DNA from: Bacteroidota bacterium
Lineage (GTDB): Bacteria > Bacteroidota > Ignavibacteria > Kryptoniales > JAKASW01
Direction of reading: 5' to 3'
NCBI GenBank assembly: GCA_021789975.1
Contig: JAJYIT010000017.1
Coordinates: forward strand, 1-64,000
DNA length: 64,000 bases
The translations under genes were made by a program, and so were the position numbers. How positions within the stretch are numbered: the stretch's first letter is position 1; every line of letters starts with the position of its first letter. Under the pieces are notes generated by a model that saw only the letters and a program-made list of their open reading frames with translations, was not told the origin of the DNA and ran no database searches. Positions 19,145-27,678 of the stretch are shown here, piece after piece.

Positions 19145-19831
19145 ATGATGGAAGAAGTCGTATTGAATGTTGAGAACAGGAACTTGATGGGCAAGAAAGC
19201 GAAGAAGCTTTTTGCGGAGAAGAAAATCCCGGGAATATTTTACCTGGGCAAGGAAAATGTATCGTTGCAAGCAGATGAGCGACGAGTACGTTCGTTAGTC
19301 TCATCCCACGCAACTCATGTCATCAAGGTCAAGTTTCAAGACGGTACAGAACGTAGAGCAATCATAAATGAGGTCCAGGTCGATCCGGTTCATGGAGGCA
19401 TCAGACATTTCGATCTCTATGGGATACGAGAAGGGCAGAAGATTGCATTGCAGATTCCCGTACTTCTCGTCGGCTCTCCAAAAGGAGTGAAGGACGGCGG
19501 GATACTCCAGCATTCAATCCATAGGATTAGAATTCAGTGCGATCCGGATTCAGTGCCCGAACATATCGAAGTAAACGTTGCTGAGCTCGGAATTACAGAC
19601 TCTATCCATATCAAGGACCTCAAGCTCGAAGGTGTCAAGGTACTCGACAATCCTGAATCCGCCATAGTCACTGTTGTGCCGCCGCCTACAATCAAGGAAG
19701 AGACGCCTGAGGCTGCAGCTGCGGCTGAACAGCCGGCAGAGCCTGAAGTGATAGGCAAAACTAAGAAGGCTGAAGAAGCGGCCGAGACGGAAGAATCAAC
19801 CGAAAAGGGAAAAGAGAAGAAGAAAGAATAA
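19145..19831 (+). CDS. rplY: 50S ribosomal protein L25 / general stress protein Ctc
   Basis: Binds 5S rRNA in the large subunit. The 228-residue protein is the long Ctc/TL5 form. An N-terminal 5S-binding beta domain (about 1-95, with the KKIPGIFYLGKEN and VQVDPVHGGIRHFDLY segments) is followed by a second beta domain to about 185. The tail is rich in Glu, Lys and Ala and probably disordered. A GGAGAGG site precedes two tandem ATG codons and an in-frame GTG; the first ATG is used here. The gene sits between prs and pth, the usual order. Confidence 0.93.
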   Translation: MMEEVVLNVENRNLMGKKAKKLFAEKKIPGIFYLGKENVSLQADERRVRSLVSSHATHVIKVKFQDGTERRAIINEVQVDPVHGGIRHFDLYGIREGQKIALQIPVLLVGSPKGVKDGGILQHSIHRIRIQCDPDSVPEHIEVNVAELGITDSIHIKDLKLEGVKVLDNPESAIVTVVPPPTIKEETPEAAAAAEQPAEPEVIGKTKKAEEAAETEESTEKGKEKKKE

Positions 19832-19873
19832 TTCGTTGCATCTGGTTTTTATCTGTCCGAAGGATAATGTGCG

Positions 19874-20461
19874 TTGGGCGGAAAGATGATAGTCGGGCTG
19901 GGGAATATCGGTCGTGATTATGGAACGACGCGCCACAACGTTGGCTTCATGGTCGCAGATGAAATTGCCCTCAGGTTTAAGAAAAAGTTCACACCTGGAA
20001 AAGGTGAGTATTACGCCGCGGAAGCGTCGCTGGCCGGGGAAAAGGTGGTCGTTCTCAAACCAACCACCTTCGTGAACAACAGCGGCATTGCCGTCAAAGC
20101 AGCGATGGAAAAATATGAGATGGCTGTGGATGATCTTCTCGTGGTGTGCGACGACTTCAATCTACCGATAGGCCGACTCAGATTGAGGAAGAGTGGTAGC
20201 GATGGCGGACACAACGGCCTCTACTCGGTTATATATCAATTGAATAATGACTGTTTCCCGAGATTGCGGTGCGGAATAGCCCAAGCTGTCCCCGGTAGTG
20301 TTGCCTCGCCTCCACGCGGCGAAGTTAAAGCTGATTTTGTTTTATCAACCTTTGAAGCGGATGAGATCCCCGCAGTAGAGAAAATGATAAGGACTGCTGC
20401 AGATGCGACCTTCTCTTTCATCACGGAAGGGATCGAAAATGCAATGAACAAATTTAATTGA
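19874..20461 (+). CDS. pth: Peptidyl-tRNA hydrolase
   Basis: Recycles tRNA from peptidyl-tRNA that has dropped off the ribosome. The 195-residue protein has the family landmarks MIVGLGNIG, the catalytic His in TRHNVGF, the FVNNSG loop, the Asp in VVCDDFNLP and GSDGGHNGL. A TTG at 19874 has a GAAGGA site nine bases upstream and is chosen. An in-frame ATG at 19886 would start exactly at the conserved MIVGLGN and is equally possible. It is followed at close spacing by the S6 gene. Confidence 0.95.
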   Translation: MGGKMIVGLGNIGRDYGTTRHNVGFMVADEIALRFKKKFTPGKGEYYAAEASLAGEKVVVLKPTTFVNNSGIAVKAAMEKYEMAVDDLLVVCDDFNLPIGRLRLRKSGSDGGHNGLYSVIYQLNNDCFPRLRCGIAQAVPGSVASPPRGEVKADFVLSTFEADEIPAVEKMIRTAADATFSFITEGIENAMNKFN

Positions 20462-20480
20462 CTAAAGGAGGTGAAGTATA

Positions 20481-20894
20481 CTGAGTACCGAGCAACGTGA
20501 ATACGAGACAACGTTCATAATCAATTCCAACTTAGAAGACGGCCAGGTCGAGGCCGTAATAACACGCTACCAGGAATTAATCACTGGAAACGGCGGCCAG
20601 GTAGCAAATGTGGACCGTTGGGGAAGAAGACGGCTTGCCTATTCGATCAGGAAAAAGAACGCCGGGTTCTACGTCCAGGTGTTTCATAAATCTCCGACAG
20701 ACATCGTATCTAAGCTTGAACAGACATTCAAATTGGACGAAGATGTTATCCGTCATCTAACGGTTGTAGTTGATAAGAACATGCAAAAGAGCCGCGCAGG
20801 TGTTAAGAAACACCCACGACGTCGTACATCGAAAAGTGAGTCGGCGGATGTAGCCGCCGCCATGGTTGGGAAAGATCATGATGAAAAGCAGTAA
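20481..20894 (+). CDS. rpsF: 30S ribosomal protein S6, non-standard start codon
   Basis: Component of the small subunit that pairs with S18. The reading frame codes for a full S6: REYETTFIINS strand, a helix, VDRWGRRRLAYSI, FYVQVFHKSP, and a basic tail from about residue 100. The frame opens only after a TGA at 20472-20474, and the codons from there to the conserved region contain no ATG, GTG or TTG. A consensus AAAGGAGGTG at 20464-20473 lies just upstream, so translation probably starts at CTG 20481 (9-base spacing) or ATA 20478 (6-base spacing). Starting at the first GTG (20610) would delete the first third of the protein. A sequencing or assembly indel is the alternative. Confidence 0.88.
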   Translation: MSTEQREYETTFIINSNLEDGQVEAVITRYQELITGNGGQVANVDRWGRRRLAYSIRKKNAGFYVQVFHKSPTDIVSKLEQTFKLDEDVIRHLTVVVDKNMQKSRAGVKKHPRRRTSKSESADVAAAMVGKDHDEKQ

Positions 20895-20943
20895 GTGAAA
20901 GTCGTGAAACAGATCAGACTGCAAAATTATCGATGGAGGATTT

Positions 20944-21435
20944 ATGGCTGACTTGAAGATGCCCGAGATGAATTCTGTAATCATCGCCGGTAACTTGACA
21001 AAGGATCCGATATTTCGCCAGACTACCAATGGAACACCGGTAGTTAATTTCACCGTTGCTTCCAACAGGAAGTTTCGAGACAGCGAAAACCGGTGGCAGG
21101 AGGATGTATGTTATGTCGGAATCGTGGCATGGAACAAGCTCGCCGACAGTTGCCGCGACAGGTTGAAAAGAGGCAGCGCCGTTCTCGTTGACGGCGAATT
21201 GCAGAGCCGCAACTGGAAGACCGATGATGGTCACAACCGCTCGATTGTTGAGATCAAAGCAAGGCGAGTTCAGTTCCTCAACAAACGCGGCCGTCTGACA
21301 GATCTCTCGGTATCCGATAGCAATCACTCGGATGAACCAGTCCCCGAGGACGAGCCTTCGACGTTCACTGATGAGTCATTTGACAGATTCCTTACAGATG
21401 AAGAGTCTGACTTACTGAAAAACAACGGACACTAG
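20944..21435 (+). CDS. ssb: Single-stranded DNA-binding protein
   Basis: Coats single-stranded DNA in replication and repair. The OB fold spans about residues 8-118 with [30 protein letters not shown] and [12 protein letters not shown]. An acidic, Ser-rich tail follows. The usual C-terminal DDDIPF-type tip is not present in that form; the tail ends [12 protein letters not shown], so the partner-binding tip may differ. It lies between the S6 and S18 genes, the classic rpsF-ssb-rpsR-rplI order. The ATG has a GGAGGATTT site. Confidence 0.95.
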   Translation: MADLKMPEMNSVIIAGNLTKDPIFRQTTNGTPVVNFTVASNRKFRDSENRWQEDVCYVGIVAWNKLADSCRDRLKRGSAVLVDGELQSRNWKTDDGHNRSIVEIKARRVQFLNKRGRLTDLSVSDSNHSDEPVPEDEPSTFTDESFDRFLTDEESDLLKNNGH

Positions 21436-21452
21436 ATCGGAGAAAAAATAAA

Positions 21453-21689
21453 TTGGTTCCAGTAAAAGAAATTAAAAAAAGAAAAATCTGCAGGTTCTGC
21501 GAAAACGGCGACGTCTACATCGATTATAAAGACGACAAGCGGTTGATCAAGTTTACGTCGGAGCAGGGAAAGATTATCCCGCGCCGGGTCACCGGAACTT
21601 GCGCGAAGCATCAGAGGCAACTCGCCCTGGCGATCAAGAGAGCCAGGCATCTCGCAATGCTGCCGTTTGTGTCGGACATTATCAGATAG
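21453..21689 (+). CDS. rpsR: 30S ribosomal protein S18
   Basis: Small basic subunit protein of 78 residues, the partner of S6. It shows the usual [11 protein letters not shown] start, [17 protein letters not shown] and the rRNA-binding [23 protein letters not shown]. The CRFC pair plus the later C and H retain a possible zinc-binding arrangement (C+ form). The start is a TTG with a GGAG site about ten bases upstream; no ATG is available. Confidence 0.95.
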   Translation: MVPVKEIKKRKICRFCENGDVYIDYKDDKRLIKFTSEQGKIIPRRVTGTCAKHQRQLALAIKRARHLAMLPFVSDIIR

Positions 21690-21698
21690 AAAACACTG

Positions 21699-21760
21699 GG
21701 TAGTAGGTAGTAGTTAGTAGGGAGTAGGTAGCGGTGCTTTCCACCTACCACCTATGACCG
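21699..21760. repeat. Degenerate TAGTAGG-type tandem repeat with inverted half
   Basis: Between the S18 and L9 genes the sequence is built from variants of a 7-8 base unit (GTAGTAG, TTAGTAG, GGAGTAG, GTAG). It is followed by a partly complementary stretch CACCTACCACCTATGACC. The two halves can pair over GTAGGT/ACCTAC. It splits an otherwise tight ribosomal operon. No coding potential is seen. Confidence 0.6.
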
Positions 21761-21789
21761 ATGACCTATTTCCGTAACATGGAGTTTGT

Positions 21790-22239
21790 ATGAAAGTCAT
21801 ACTTAGAAAAGATTATAAAGGCCTCGGCGAGATCGGCAAAGTCATCGATGTGAAAGACGGCTATGCAAGAAATTTCCTTATTCCGCAAAAGGTGGCGTAT
21901 CCTTATGCTGCAGGCTATTTGAAGCTAATAGAAAACGAGAAGAGGTCATACGAAGCCAAAGTGAATCGTGAGATTCATGACGCTGAAACACTTGCTCAAA
22001 AGCTGAATGGAGTAGAGGTTGTTGTGGAAGTGCAGGCGGGGGAAGAAGACAAACTGTTTGGCTCAGTGACTTCGCAGATGATCGCCGATAAGCTTGCCGA
22101 AAAAGGATTCGAGGTGGACAGACGCAGAATTGAACTTGCAGAACCGATAAAAACAATCGGCTCCTACAAGGTTCCCGTGAGACTCCACCAACAAGTCTCG
22201 ACTGAAGTATCCGTCTCTGTTGTCAAACAGGCGGAGTGA
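21790..22239 (+). CDS. rplI: 50S ribosomal protein L9
   Basis: Large-subunit protein of 149 residues that binds 23S rRNA. The N-terminal domain is canonical (MKVILRKDYKGLGEIGKV, VKDGYARNFLIPQ). A long connecting helix follows (about 40-75), then the C-terminal domain with DKLFGSVTSQMIADKL. It ends the rpsF-ssb-rpsR-rplI cluster. A GGAG site seven bases upstream of the ATG supports the start. Confidence 0.96.
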   Translation: MKVILRKDYKGLGEIGKVIDVKDGYARNFLIPQKVAYPYAAGYLKLIENEKRSYEAKVNREIHDAETLAQKLNGVEVVVEVQAGEEDKLFGSVTSQMIADKLAEKGFEVDRRRIELAEPIKTIGSYKVPVRLHQQVSTEVSVSVVKQAE

Positions 22240-22796
22240 TTTGACACACAGGACCGAGGAGGTTTCAGGAGGCTTCAAGCTTCCTGATAGCTCTTCTGAC
22301 ACCGTCGCTGTTCGCAACAATGGTGTCGCCTGTTCATTTGGTCGCTTCAACAGAATTCTACTTCGATTCCCTCCCGCCTCCAGGCTATTCCGGTGCGGGC
22401 CCCGATTTGACCGGAAGCGCGATCATCCATTCTACCGGTCATCTCAATGATCATCCTTCCGGTACCGTTCATCTTATCAATATTTTAGTCTATCATGTCA
22501 GGGTACAATCCAACTCTGAAGTTGCGATCTCCATCTTACAAATGCCGGTTTTATTTCCGCAGACCTCCTCCCTTCATTCGCTGCTGCTGGTTCAACGAGA
22601 GGGTAGCCATTGTTCAAATCTGCCAATAACCCGGGAGGTGATAAGGGTGAATATGCCCCAGGCGGGGGAGTCGGGATTGATTTTGCGGTGAAGAATTTGC
22701 CCTTTGAGAGAGCGCCGTTCGGCACGATTTTTACAGGCAGTGGTTGCGGCCCTACCTTGTTTGAAGGGCTAGCCTGAACTAATTTATAAATAGTTT
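22240..22796. other. Intergenic region between rplI and ccdA
   Basis: About 560 bases without a supported gene. Short open frames exist on both strands (for example 22320-22691 plus and 22498-22725 minus), but none has a recognisable motif. An inverted repeat TCAGGA/TCCTGA lies at about 22264-22286. Just before ccdA, TTTG at about 22760 and TATAAATAG near 22784-22792 loosely resemble the Bacteroidetes promoter pattern; this is weak. Confidence 0.45.
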
Positions 22797-23528
22797 ATGA
22801 ACGAAAACGTAAACATACTAACTGCTTTTTTGTTCGGGATTATATCCTTTGCATCGCCTTGCGTCCTTCCGATAGTCCCGGGATACTTATCATTCATCAG
22901 CGGGTACAGCTTCGACGAGATGGTGAACAGTTCACGCCAGGAGCTGTTCAAGAAGGTGACGCTAAACTCGGTCCTGTTCATCATCGGGTTCTCATTGATT
23001 TTCATCGCCCTCGGTGCGTCAGCAACCGCGATAGGGAAGTTCCTGGTTGAACGGCTGGAATTGTTTGCGAAGATTGCCGGTGTTATCATCGTGCTTTTCG
23101 GCCTGCACATGATCGGAGTTTTCAAGATTAAGTTTTTGAATTATGAAAAGAAATTTCATACCGATAAGAAGATAGGTCCCCTGGGATCATTTGTTGCCGG
23201 ACTGGCATTCGCGTTCGGATGGACACCATGTATCGGGCCTGTGTTGGCGGCTATACTGACAATAGCTGCACAACAAGATACAATTGGAAAAGGTATCGCA
23301 CTTCTTGCCGTTTATTCTCTTGGGCTGGGAATCCCTTTCCTTGTGACGAGTCTCAGCATAAATGCTTTTCTGGCTTTCTTCAGAAAGTTCAGCAAGTACA
23401 TCAGGTGGGTCGAGGTAACGGGCGGAGTTTTGCTGGTAATCGTGGGGATACTCATAGCTACGAACAATCTAACTGTGCTTTCCAGTTATTTTGCCAGATG
23501 GTTCCCATTCTTGAATCAACTTTCGTGA
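22797..23528 (+). CDS. ccdA: CcdA-type thiol-disulfide membrane transporter
   Basis: Carries reducing power from cytoplasmic thioredoxin across the inner membrane for cytochrome c maturation and periplasmic thiol reduction. The 243-residue protein has about six membrane helices. The redox cysteines sit in the two inverted-repeat motifs FASPCVLPIVPGY and GWTPCIGP. Its likely clients include the TlpA-like and membrane-anchored thioredoxins at 31.4-32.8 kb. No ribosome binding site is obvious ahead of the ATG. It lies 25 bases upstream of korA, although the functions differ. Confidence 0.92.
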   Translation: MNENVNILTAFLFGIISFASPCVLPIVPGYLSFISGYSFDEMVNSSRQELFKKVTLNSVLFIIGFSLIFIALGASATAIGKFLVERLELFAKIAGVIIVLFGLHMIGVFKIKFLNYEKKFHTDKKIGPLGSFVAGLAFAFGWTPCIGPVLAAILTIAAQQDTIGKGIALLAVYSLGLGIPFLVTSLSINAFLAFFRKFSKYIRWVEVTGGVLLVIVGILIATNNLTVLSSYFARWFPFLNQLS

Positions 23529-23553
23529 AAGCGAATAATCTAAGGAATTGTGA

Positions 23554-25407
23554 ATGAGCAAGACTATTGAAACAGTGGATGACGTTGTGATAAGGTTCGC
23601 CGGGGATTCGGGCGACGGCATGCAGCTGACGGGCACCCAGTTTACAAACACTACTGCTCTTGTCGGCAACGATCTGAGCACTCTGCCTGACTATCCCGCA
23701 GAGATAAGAGCACCTGCCGGAACGCTCTTCGGAGTCTCGAGCTTTCAGCTGCGATTTTCGAGCTGGGACATCCTGACTCCCGGTGATCAGCCGGACGTTC
23801 TGGTAGCGATGAATCCTGCGGCGCTTAAAGTCCATTTGAAAGATTTGAAGAAGAGCGGGCTGATACTTGCGAATACGGATTCGTTTGACGACAAGAATCT
23901 CGCTCTTGCGGGGTTCCCGGAAAACCCGTTGGTCGACGACTCGCTGCATGAGTACCAGGTCATCGAGGTCCCTATCACAAAGCTGACTTTGAATGCCCTT
24001 CAGGGAATCGGGCTGAGCCAGAAAGAGATGGTGCGCTGCAAGAATTTCTTTGCGCTTGGTTTGATGTACTGGATGTACTCGCGTCCGATGGAGCCGACTG
24101 AAAGTTGGATCAAGCAGAAATTCGGAAGTGAGCCGAAGATCGCTGAGGCGAATGACAAAGCGCTGAAGGCAGGGTACTACTACGGAGAGAGCACGGAAGT
24201 GTTCGCTTCGAGGTTCGAAGTGAAGCCAGCACAGCTTAACCCCGGGCTTTACAGGAATATCACCGGAAACGAAGCGACTGCACTTGGCGTCGTCGCCGCG
24301 GCTAAGAAGGCAGGTATCCCTCTTTTCTATGCGAGTTACCCCATTACCCCGGCCAGCGACATACTTCATAATTTGTCCGGGTACAAGAATTACGGCGTAA
24401 AGACCTTTCAGGCGGAAGATGAAATCGCAGCTGCTGGTGTGGCAGTCGGTGCTGCCTATGCCGGCAACCTGGCGGTCACCGGTACAAGCGGACCCGGTGC
24501 GGCACTGAAATCTGAGACGATAAGCCTCGGAGTGATGCTCGAGCTGCCTCTGGTCATCGTTGATGTCCAACGCGGCGGGCCGTCGACTGGTTTGCCTACA
24601 AAGACAGAACAATCCGATCTCCTGTTTGTAATGTACGGCCGTGACGGTGAAGCACCCGCACCTGTTATAGCTGCAGCAACACCGGCGGATTGTTTCCACA
24701 TGGCTTATGAGGCAGCACGGATTGCCGTCAAATACATGACACCGGTCTACTTGCTGACCGACGGTTATTTAGGCAACGGAAGCGAGCCATGGCTTGTTCC
24801 TGATTCAAAGGATCTTCCGGCGATACCGGTGACTTTCAGAACGGATCCCGAGAATTTCCATCCTTATGCGCGGAACGAGAACAACGTGCGCCCGTGGGCA
24901 CTTCCCGGAACACCCGGGCTTGAACATCGAATCGGTGGTCTTGAAAAGGCAAACATAACAGGAAACGTCAGCTACGACCCGGACAACCATGATTTCATGG
25001 TACACTTGAGAGCGGAGAAAGTTGCCGGCATCGCAAAGGATATTCCGCTGCAAGAAGTCTACGGTGAACAAAACGGCGAGCTCCTCGTCGTAAGCTGGGG
25101 CGGAACGTTCGGAGCAGTGAGATCGACTGTTGATAAAATGCGCAAGAAGGGATACAAGCTTTCCCATGCCCACCTTCGATACCTGAATCCGTTCCCGCGA
25201 AATCTCGGCGAAATTCTCAAGAGCTTTGAAAAGATATTTGTCCCTGAAATCAATCTGGGTCAGCTTGCCCAGCTCTTGAGAAGTGAGTATCTGATCGATG
25301 TCGTTCAGTTCAACAAGGTAAGGGGACTTCCGCTCAGGTCTATGGAACTAGAGCAGGCGATAGTGAAAACATTAGAAGCAAATCCTGCACAAGGGAAAAG
25401 GAGTTAG
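23554..25407 (+). CDS. korA: 2-oxoglutarate (2-oxoacid):ferredoxin oxidoreductase, fused gamma-alpha subunit
   Basis: Together with the next gene it interconverts 2-oxoglutarate plus CoA and succinyl-CoA plus CO2 with ferredoxin, in the oxidative or reductive TCA cycle. The 617 residues start with the gamma domain (about 10-190, with [17 protein letters not shown]). The alpha pyrimidine-binding domain follows, with [11 protein letters not shown] and [10 protein letters not shown], and then a C-terminal transketolase-like domain. This gamma-alpha fusion is the usual two-subunit KorAB form. 2-Oxoglutarate is the likeliest substrate by family, but other 2-oxoacids are possible. Confidence 0.93.
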   Translation: MSKTIETVDDVVIRFAGDSGDGMQLTGTQFTNTTALVGNDLSTLPDYPAEIRAPAGTLFGVSSFQLRFSSWDILTPGDQPDVLVAMNPAALKVHLKDLKKSGLILANTDSFDDKNLALAGFPENPLVDDSLHEYQVIEVPITKLTLNALQGIGLSQKEMVRCKNFFALGLMYWMYSRPMEPTESWIKQKFGSEPKIAEANDKALKAGYYYGESTEVFASRFEVKPAQLNPGLYRNITGNEATALGVVAAAKKAGIPLFYASYPITPASDILHNLSGYKNYGVKTFQAEDEIAAAGVAVGAAYAGNLAVTGTSGPGAALKSETISLGVMLELPLVIVDVQRGGPSTGLPTKTEQSDLLFVMYGRDGEAPAPVIAAATPADCFHMAYEAARIAVKYMTPVYLLTDGYLGNGSEPWLVPDSKDLPAIPVTFRTDPENFHPYARNENNVRPWALPGTPGLEHRIGGLEKANITGNVSYDPDNHDFMVHLRAEKVAGIAKDIPLQEVYGEQNGELLVVSWGGTFGAVRSTVDKMRKKGYKLSHAHLRYLNPFPRNLGEILKSFEKIFVPEINLGQLAQLLRSEYLIDVVQFNKVRGLPLRSMELEQAIVKTLEANPAQGKRS

Positions 25408-25410
25408 ACG

Positions 25411-26472
25411 ATGGCAGGCACAAATGGCAACGGCGAGGCCGTCAAGCAGTCTCCCGCGCAGCCGAAGAAATATACAGCAAAAGATTTTGCTTCCGACCAG
25501 GATGTGAGATGGTGTCCGGGCTGCGGCGATTACTCAGTACTTGCGCAGGTCCAAAGGATTCTTCCCGACCTGGATGTGCCGAAAGAGAAGCAAATTTTTA
25601 TCTCCGGCATCGGCTGTTCCAGCAGATTTCCGTATTACATGAATGCGTACGGTGTTCACGGCATTCATGGGCGCGCGCCAGCGATTGCCAGCGGCGTGAA
25701 GTCTGCCAACCCTGATTTAACTGTGTGGGTTGCAACAGGCGACGGCGACGCTTTGTCGATTGGTGGCAACCATTTCATCCATGCGATGAGACGAAACATC
25801 GGCCTCAAGATTCTCATGTTCAATAACCGGATATACGGTCTAACGAAGGGTCAGTACTCGCCTACTTCCGAACTCGGGAAGAAATCGAAGTCCTCCCCGT
25901 TCGGTAGTATTGATTATCCGTTCAACCCGGTGCAACTGTCTTTAGGTGCCGAAGGTACTTTCGTGGCCCGCTCGATGGATCGTGACCCGAAGCATCTTCA
26001 GCAAGTCCTTTTGCGCGCAGGGAAACATGATGGTACAGCTTTTGTCGAGATATTCCAGAACTGCAACGTGTTCAATGACGGCGCATACCTCTTGTATACC
26101 GAAAAGGAGACAAGATCGGACAATGTGCTTTTCATCGAACACGGTAAACCACTGGTCTTCGGCAAGGATAACGACAAAGGAATCAAGCTCGAAGGTTTCA
26201 CCCCGAAGGTTGTGTCGCTCAAGGACGGGAAACACAGCATTAGTGATCTTCTGGTCTATGATGAAACCGCATACGAGCTCGCGGTCTTAGTCGCGACTTT
26301 CGGCGACAGACCGGGTTTCCCTGTACCCATCGGAGTCTTCTTTCAGATTCACCGCGAAAGCTATGAGAAGATGATGACAGATCAAATTGAGGCTGTCACC
26401 AAGAAACGCGGCAACGGAGACCTGGACAAGCTGCTGAAGTCAGGCAACACCTGGGTCGTAACTGCGAACTGA
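25411..26472 (+). CDS. korB: 2-oxoglutarate (2-oxoacid):ferredoxin oxidoreductase, beta subunit
   Basis: Thiamine diphosphate-binding subunit of 353 residues. The WCPGCGDYSVL segment and the later GIGCSSR give cysteines for the [4Fe-4S] cluster. The TPP/Mg motif is GDGDALSIGGNH...NNRIYGLTKGQ. The N-terminal 30 residues are a variable extension. It starts 3 bases after korA and is followed by a clear terminator, so korAB form one unit, possibly with ccdA. Electrons would go to a ferredoxin such as the one at 665-1003. Confidence 0.94.
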   Translation: MAGTNGNGEAVKQSPAQPKKYTAKDFASDQDVRWCPGCGDYSVLAQVQRILPDLDVPKEKQIFISGIGCSSRFPYYMNAYGVHGIHGRAPAIASGVKSANPDLTVWVATGDGDALSIGGNHFIHAMRRNIGLKILMFNNRIYGLTKGQYSPTSELGKKSKSSPFGSIDYPFNPVQLSLGAEGTFVARSMDRDPKHLQQVLLRAGKHDGTAFVEIFQNCNVFNDGAYLLYTEKETRSDNVLFIEHGKPLVFGKDNDKGIKLEGFTPKVVSLKDGKHSISDLLVYDETAYELAVLVATFGDRPGFPVPIGVFFQIHRESYEKMMTDQIEAVTKKRGNGDLDKLLKSGNTWVVTAN

Positions 26473-26507
26473 CTCGATTCTGACAAACAGTCAAAATACA
26501 AATCGAG

Positions 26508-26536
26508 AAGGGCGGTCTGAGTGCCGCCCTTTTTTA
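26508..26536 (+). terminator. Rho-independent terminator after korB
   Basis: A stem AAGGGCGG/CCGCCCTT with an 8-base loop runs straight into six T. It lies about 35 bases after the korB stop codon. Confidence 0.9.
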
Positions 26537-26638
26537 TAGACGATGGAATCCGTGGACCAGCTTTTTTGTTATCATATAATTATTTTGAGTCGGAAACTAA
26601 GTCTCCTCGAACAAAAAAAACCGAAGATCGGAAAATAA

Positions 26639-27658
26639 ATGGCCCAGCTCACGCTGCCGGTGAACAGTAATCTCGCCGAAACGTTCTGCCGATTGGTAAG
26701 AGAAAACCAGAAGTTCGTTCTGACAACACATGTTAATCCCGACGGCGACGGCCTGGGATCTGAGTTGGCACTCCACCGCTTCCTGACGAAGTTGAAAAAG
26801 GATTCCCAAATCCTGAATTACAGCGATACACCGGCTAACCATGCCTTTCTCGATAAGAAGAAGGAAATAAAAAGGTTTGATGCGACAAAAGATCGAGAAC
26901 TGCTCTTGAATGCAGATGTACTCCTGGCTCTCGACATGAACAACTCATCACGTCTCAGAACTATGGAGAAATTCTTCCTGGAGAGCAAAGCAGAGAAGGC
27001 CATCATAGACCACCACCTGGAGGCGGAGAATTTTGTCGACCATCAGCTTGTAGATGTCAATTCACCTGCGACGGGGGAGATCGTCTACCAATTTCTTCTG
27101 ACATATGACGCCGCCCTGATTGACAAGGATATTGCCGAAGCTCTCTATGCCGCAATTATGACCGATACCGGCTCGTTCAGGTTCCCAAGAACGGACGGAG
27201 ACACATATAGAATTGCCGCACATCTGGTCGATCTGGGAGTCGATCCCAATTACGTGTATCATAATCTATACGAAGAGAATTCCATCGGGAGGACGAGACT
27301 TCTTGGAGAAATGCTCTCGAACGTCCAACTTGCTTACGAAGGCCGAGTATCGTATGCCGCCTTGACGCTTGAGCAACTTGAAAGGAATCATGTTATCCCG
27401 GATGACGTAGACAATTTTGTCAACCAGGCGAGCGCGATTTCCGGAGTCGTCGTTACTCTCTTCTTTCTTGAGATGCAGAATGGAGTGAAGATAAGCTTCA
27501 GGTCAAAAGGTGAAGTCCCTGTAAATATACTCGCAAAAAAATTCGGCGGCGGCGGCCACAAGAATGCTTCGGGAGCAAGGCTCCAGGAAGTGAAGCTTGA
27601 TAAGGCGGTCGCAGATGTTCTTAAGGAAGCCGCGACGATATTGCCTGACCACATCTGA
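26639..27658 (+). CDS. nrnA: DHH-family phosphoesterase (NrnA-like nanoRNase/pAp phosphatase)
   Basis: Likely degrades 2-5 nt RNAs and/or dephosphorylates 3'-phosphoadenosine 5'-phosphate. The 339 residues hold the DHH domain, with THVNPDGDGLGSE, LALDMNNSSR, the signature IDHHLEA and MTDTGSFRF, then a DHHA1 domain ending in the substrate motif FGGGGHKNASG. Size and order match NrnA. The ATG lies one base after the previous line of weak sequence and has little ribosome binding site. It forms a pair with pepA 20 bases downstream. Confidence 0.9.
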   Translation: MAQLTLPVNSNLAETFCRLVRENQKFVLTTHVNPDGDGLGSELALHRFLTKLKKDSQILNYSDTPANHAFLDKKKEIKRFDATKDRELLLNADVLLALDMNNSSRLRTMEKFFLESKAEKAIIDHHLEAENFVDHQLVDVNSPATGEIVYQFLLTYDAALIDKDIAEALYAAIMTDTGSFRFPRTDGDTYRIAAHLVDLGVDPNYVYHNLYEENSIGRTRLLGEMLSNVQLAYEGRVSYAALTLEQLERNHVIPDDVDNFVNQASAISGVVVTLFFLEMQNGVKISFRSKGEVPVNILAKKFGGGGHKNASGARLQEVKLDKAVADVLKEAATILPDHI

Positions 27659-27678
27659 AACTTTCACAAGGAGACAAA

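Noticed and set aside
20610-20894. Short S6 starting at GTG 20610
   Set aside because: Would delete the conserved N-terminal strand and helix of S6 that are clearly encoded upstream in the same frame.
22320-22691. 123-codon plus-strand frame between rplI and ccdA
   Set aside because: Low-complexity hydrophobic/Ser/Leu mix with no motif and no ribosome binding site; overlapping minus-strand frame equally open.
23458-24699. 413-codon minus-strand frame
   Set aside because: Antisense shadow of korA with Arg/His/Cys-rich sequence and no family motif.
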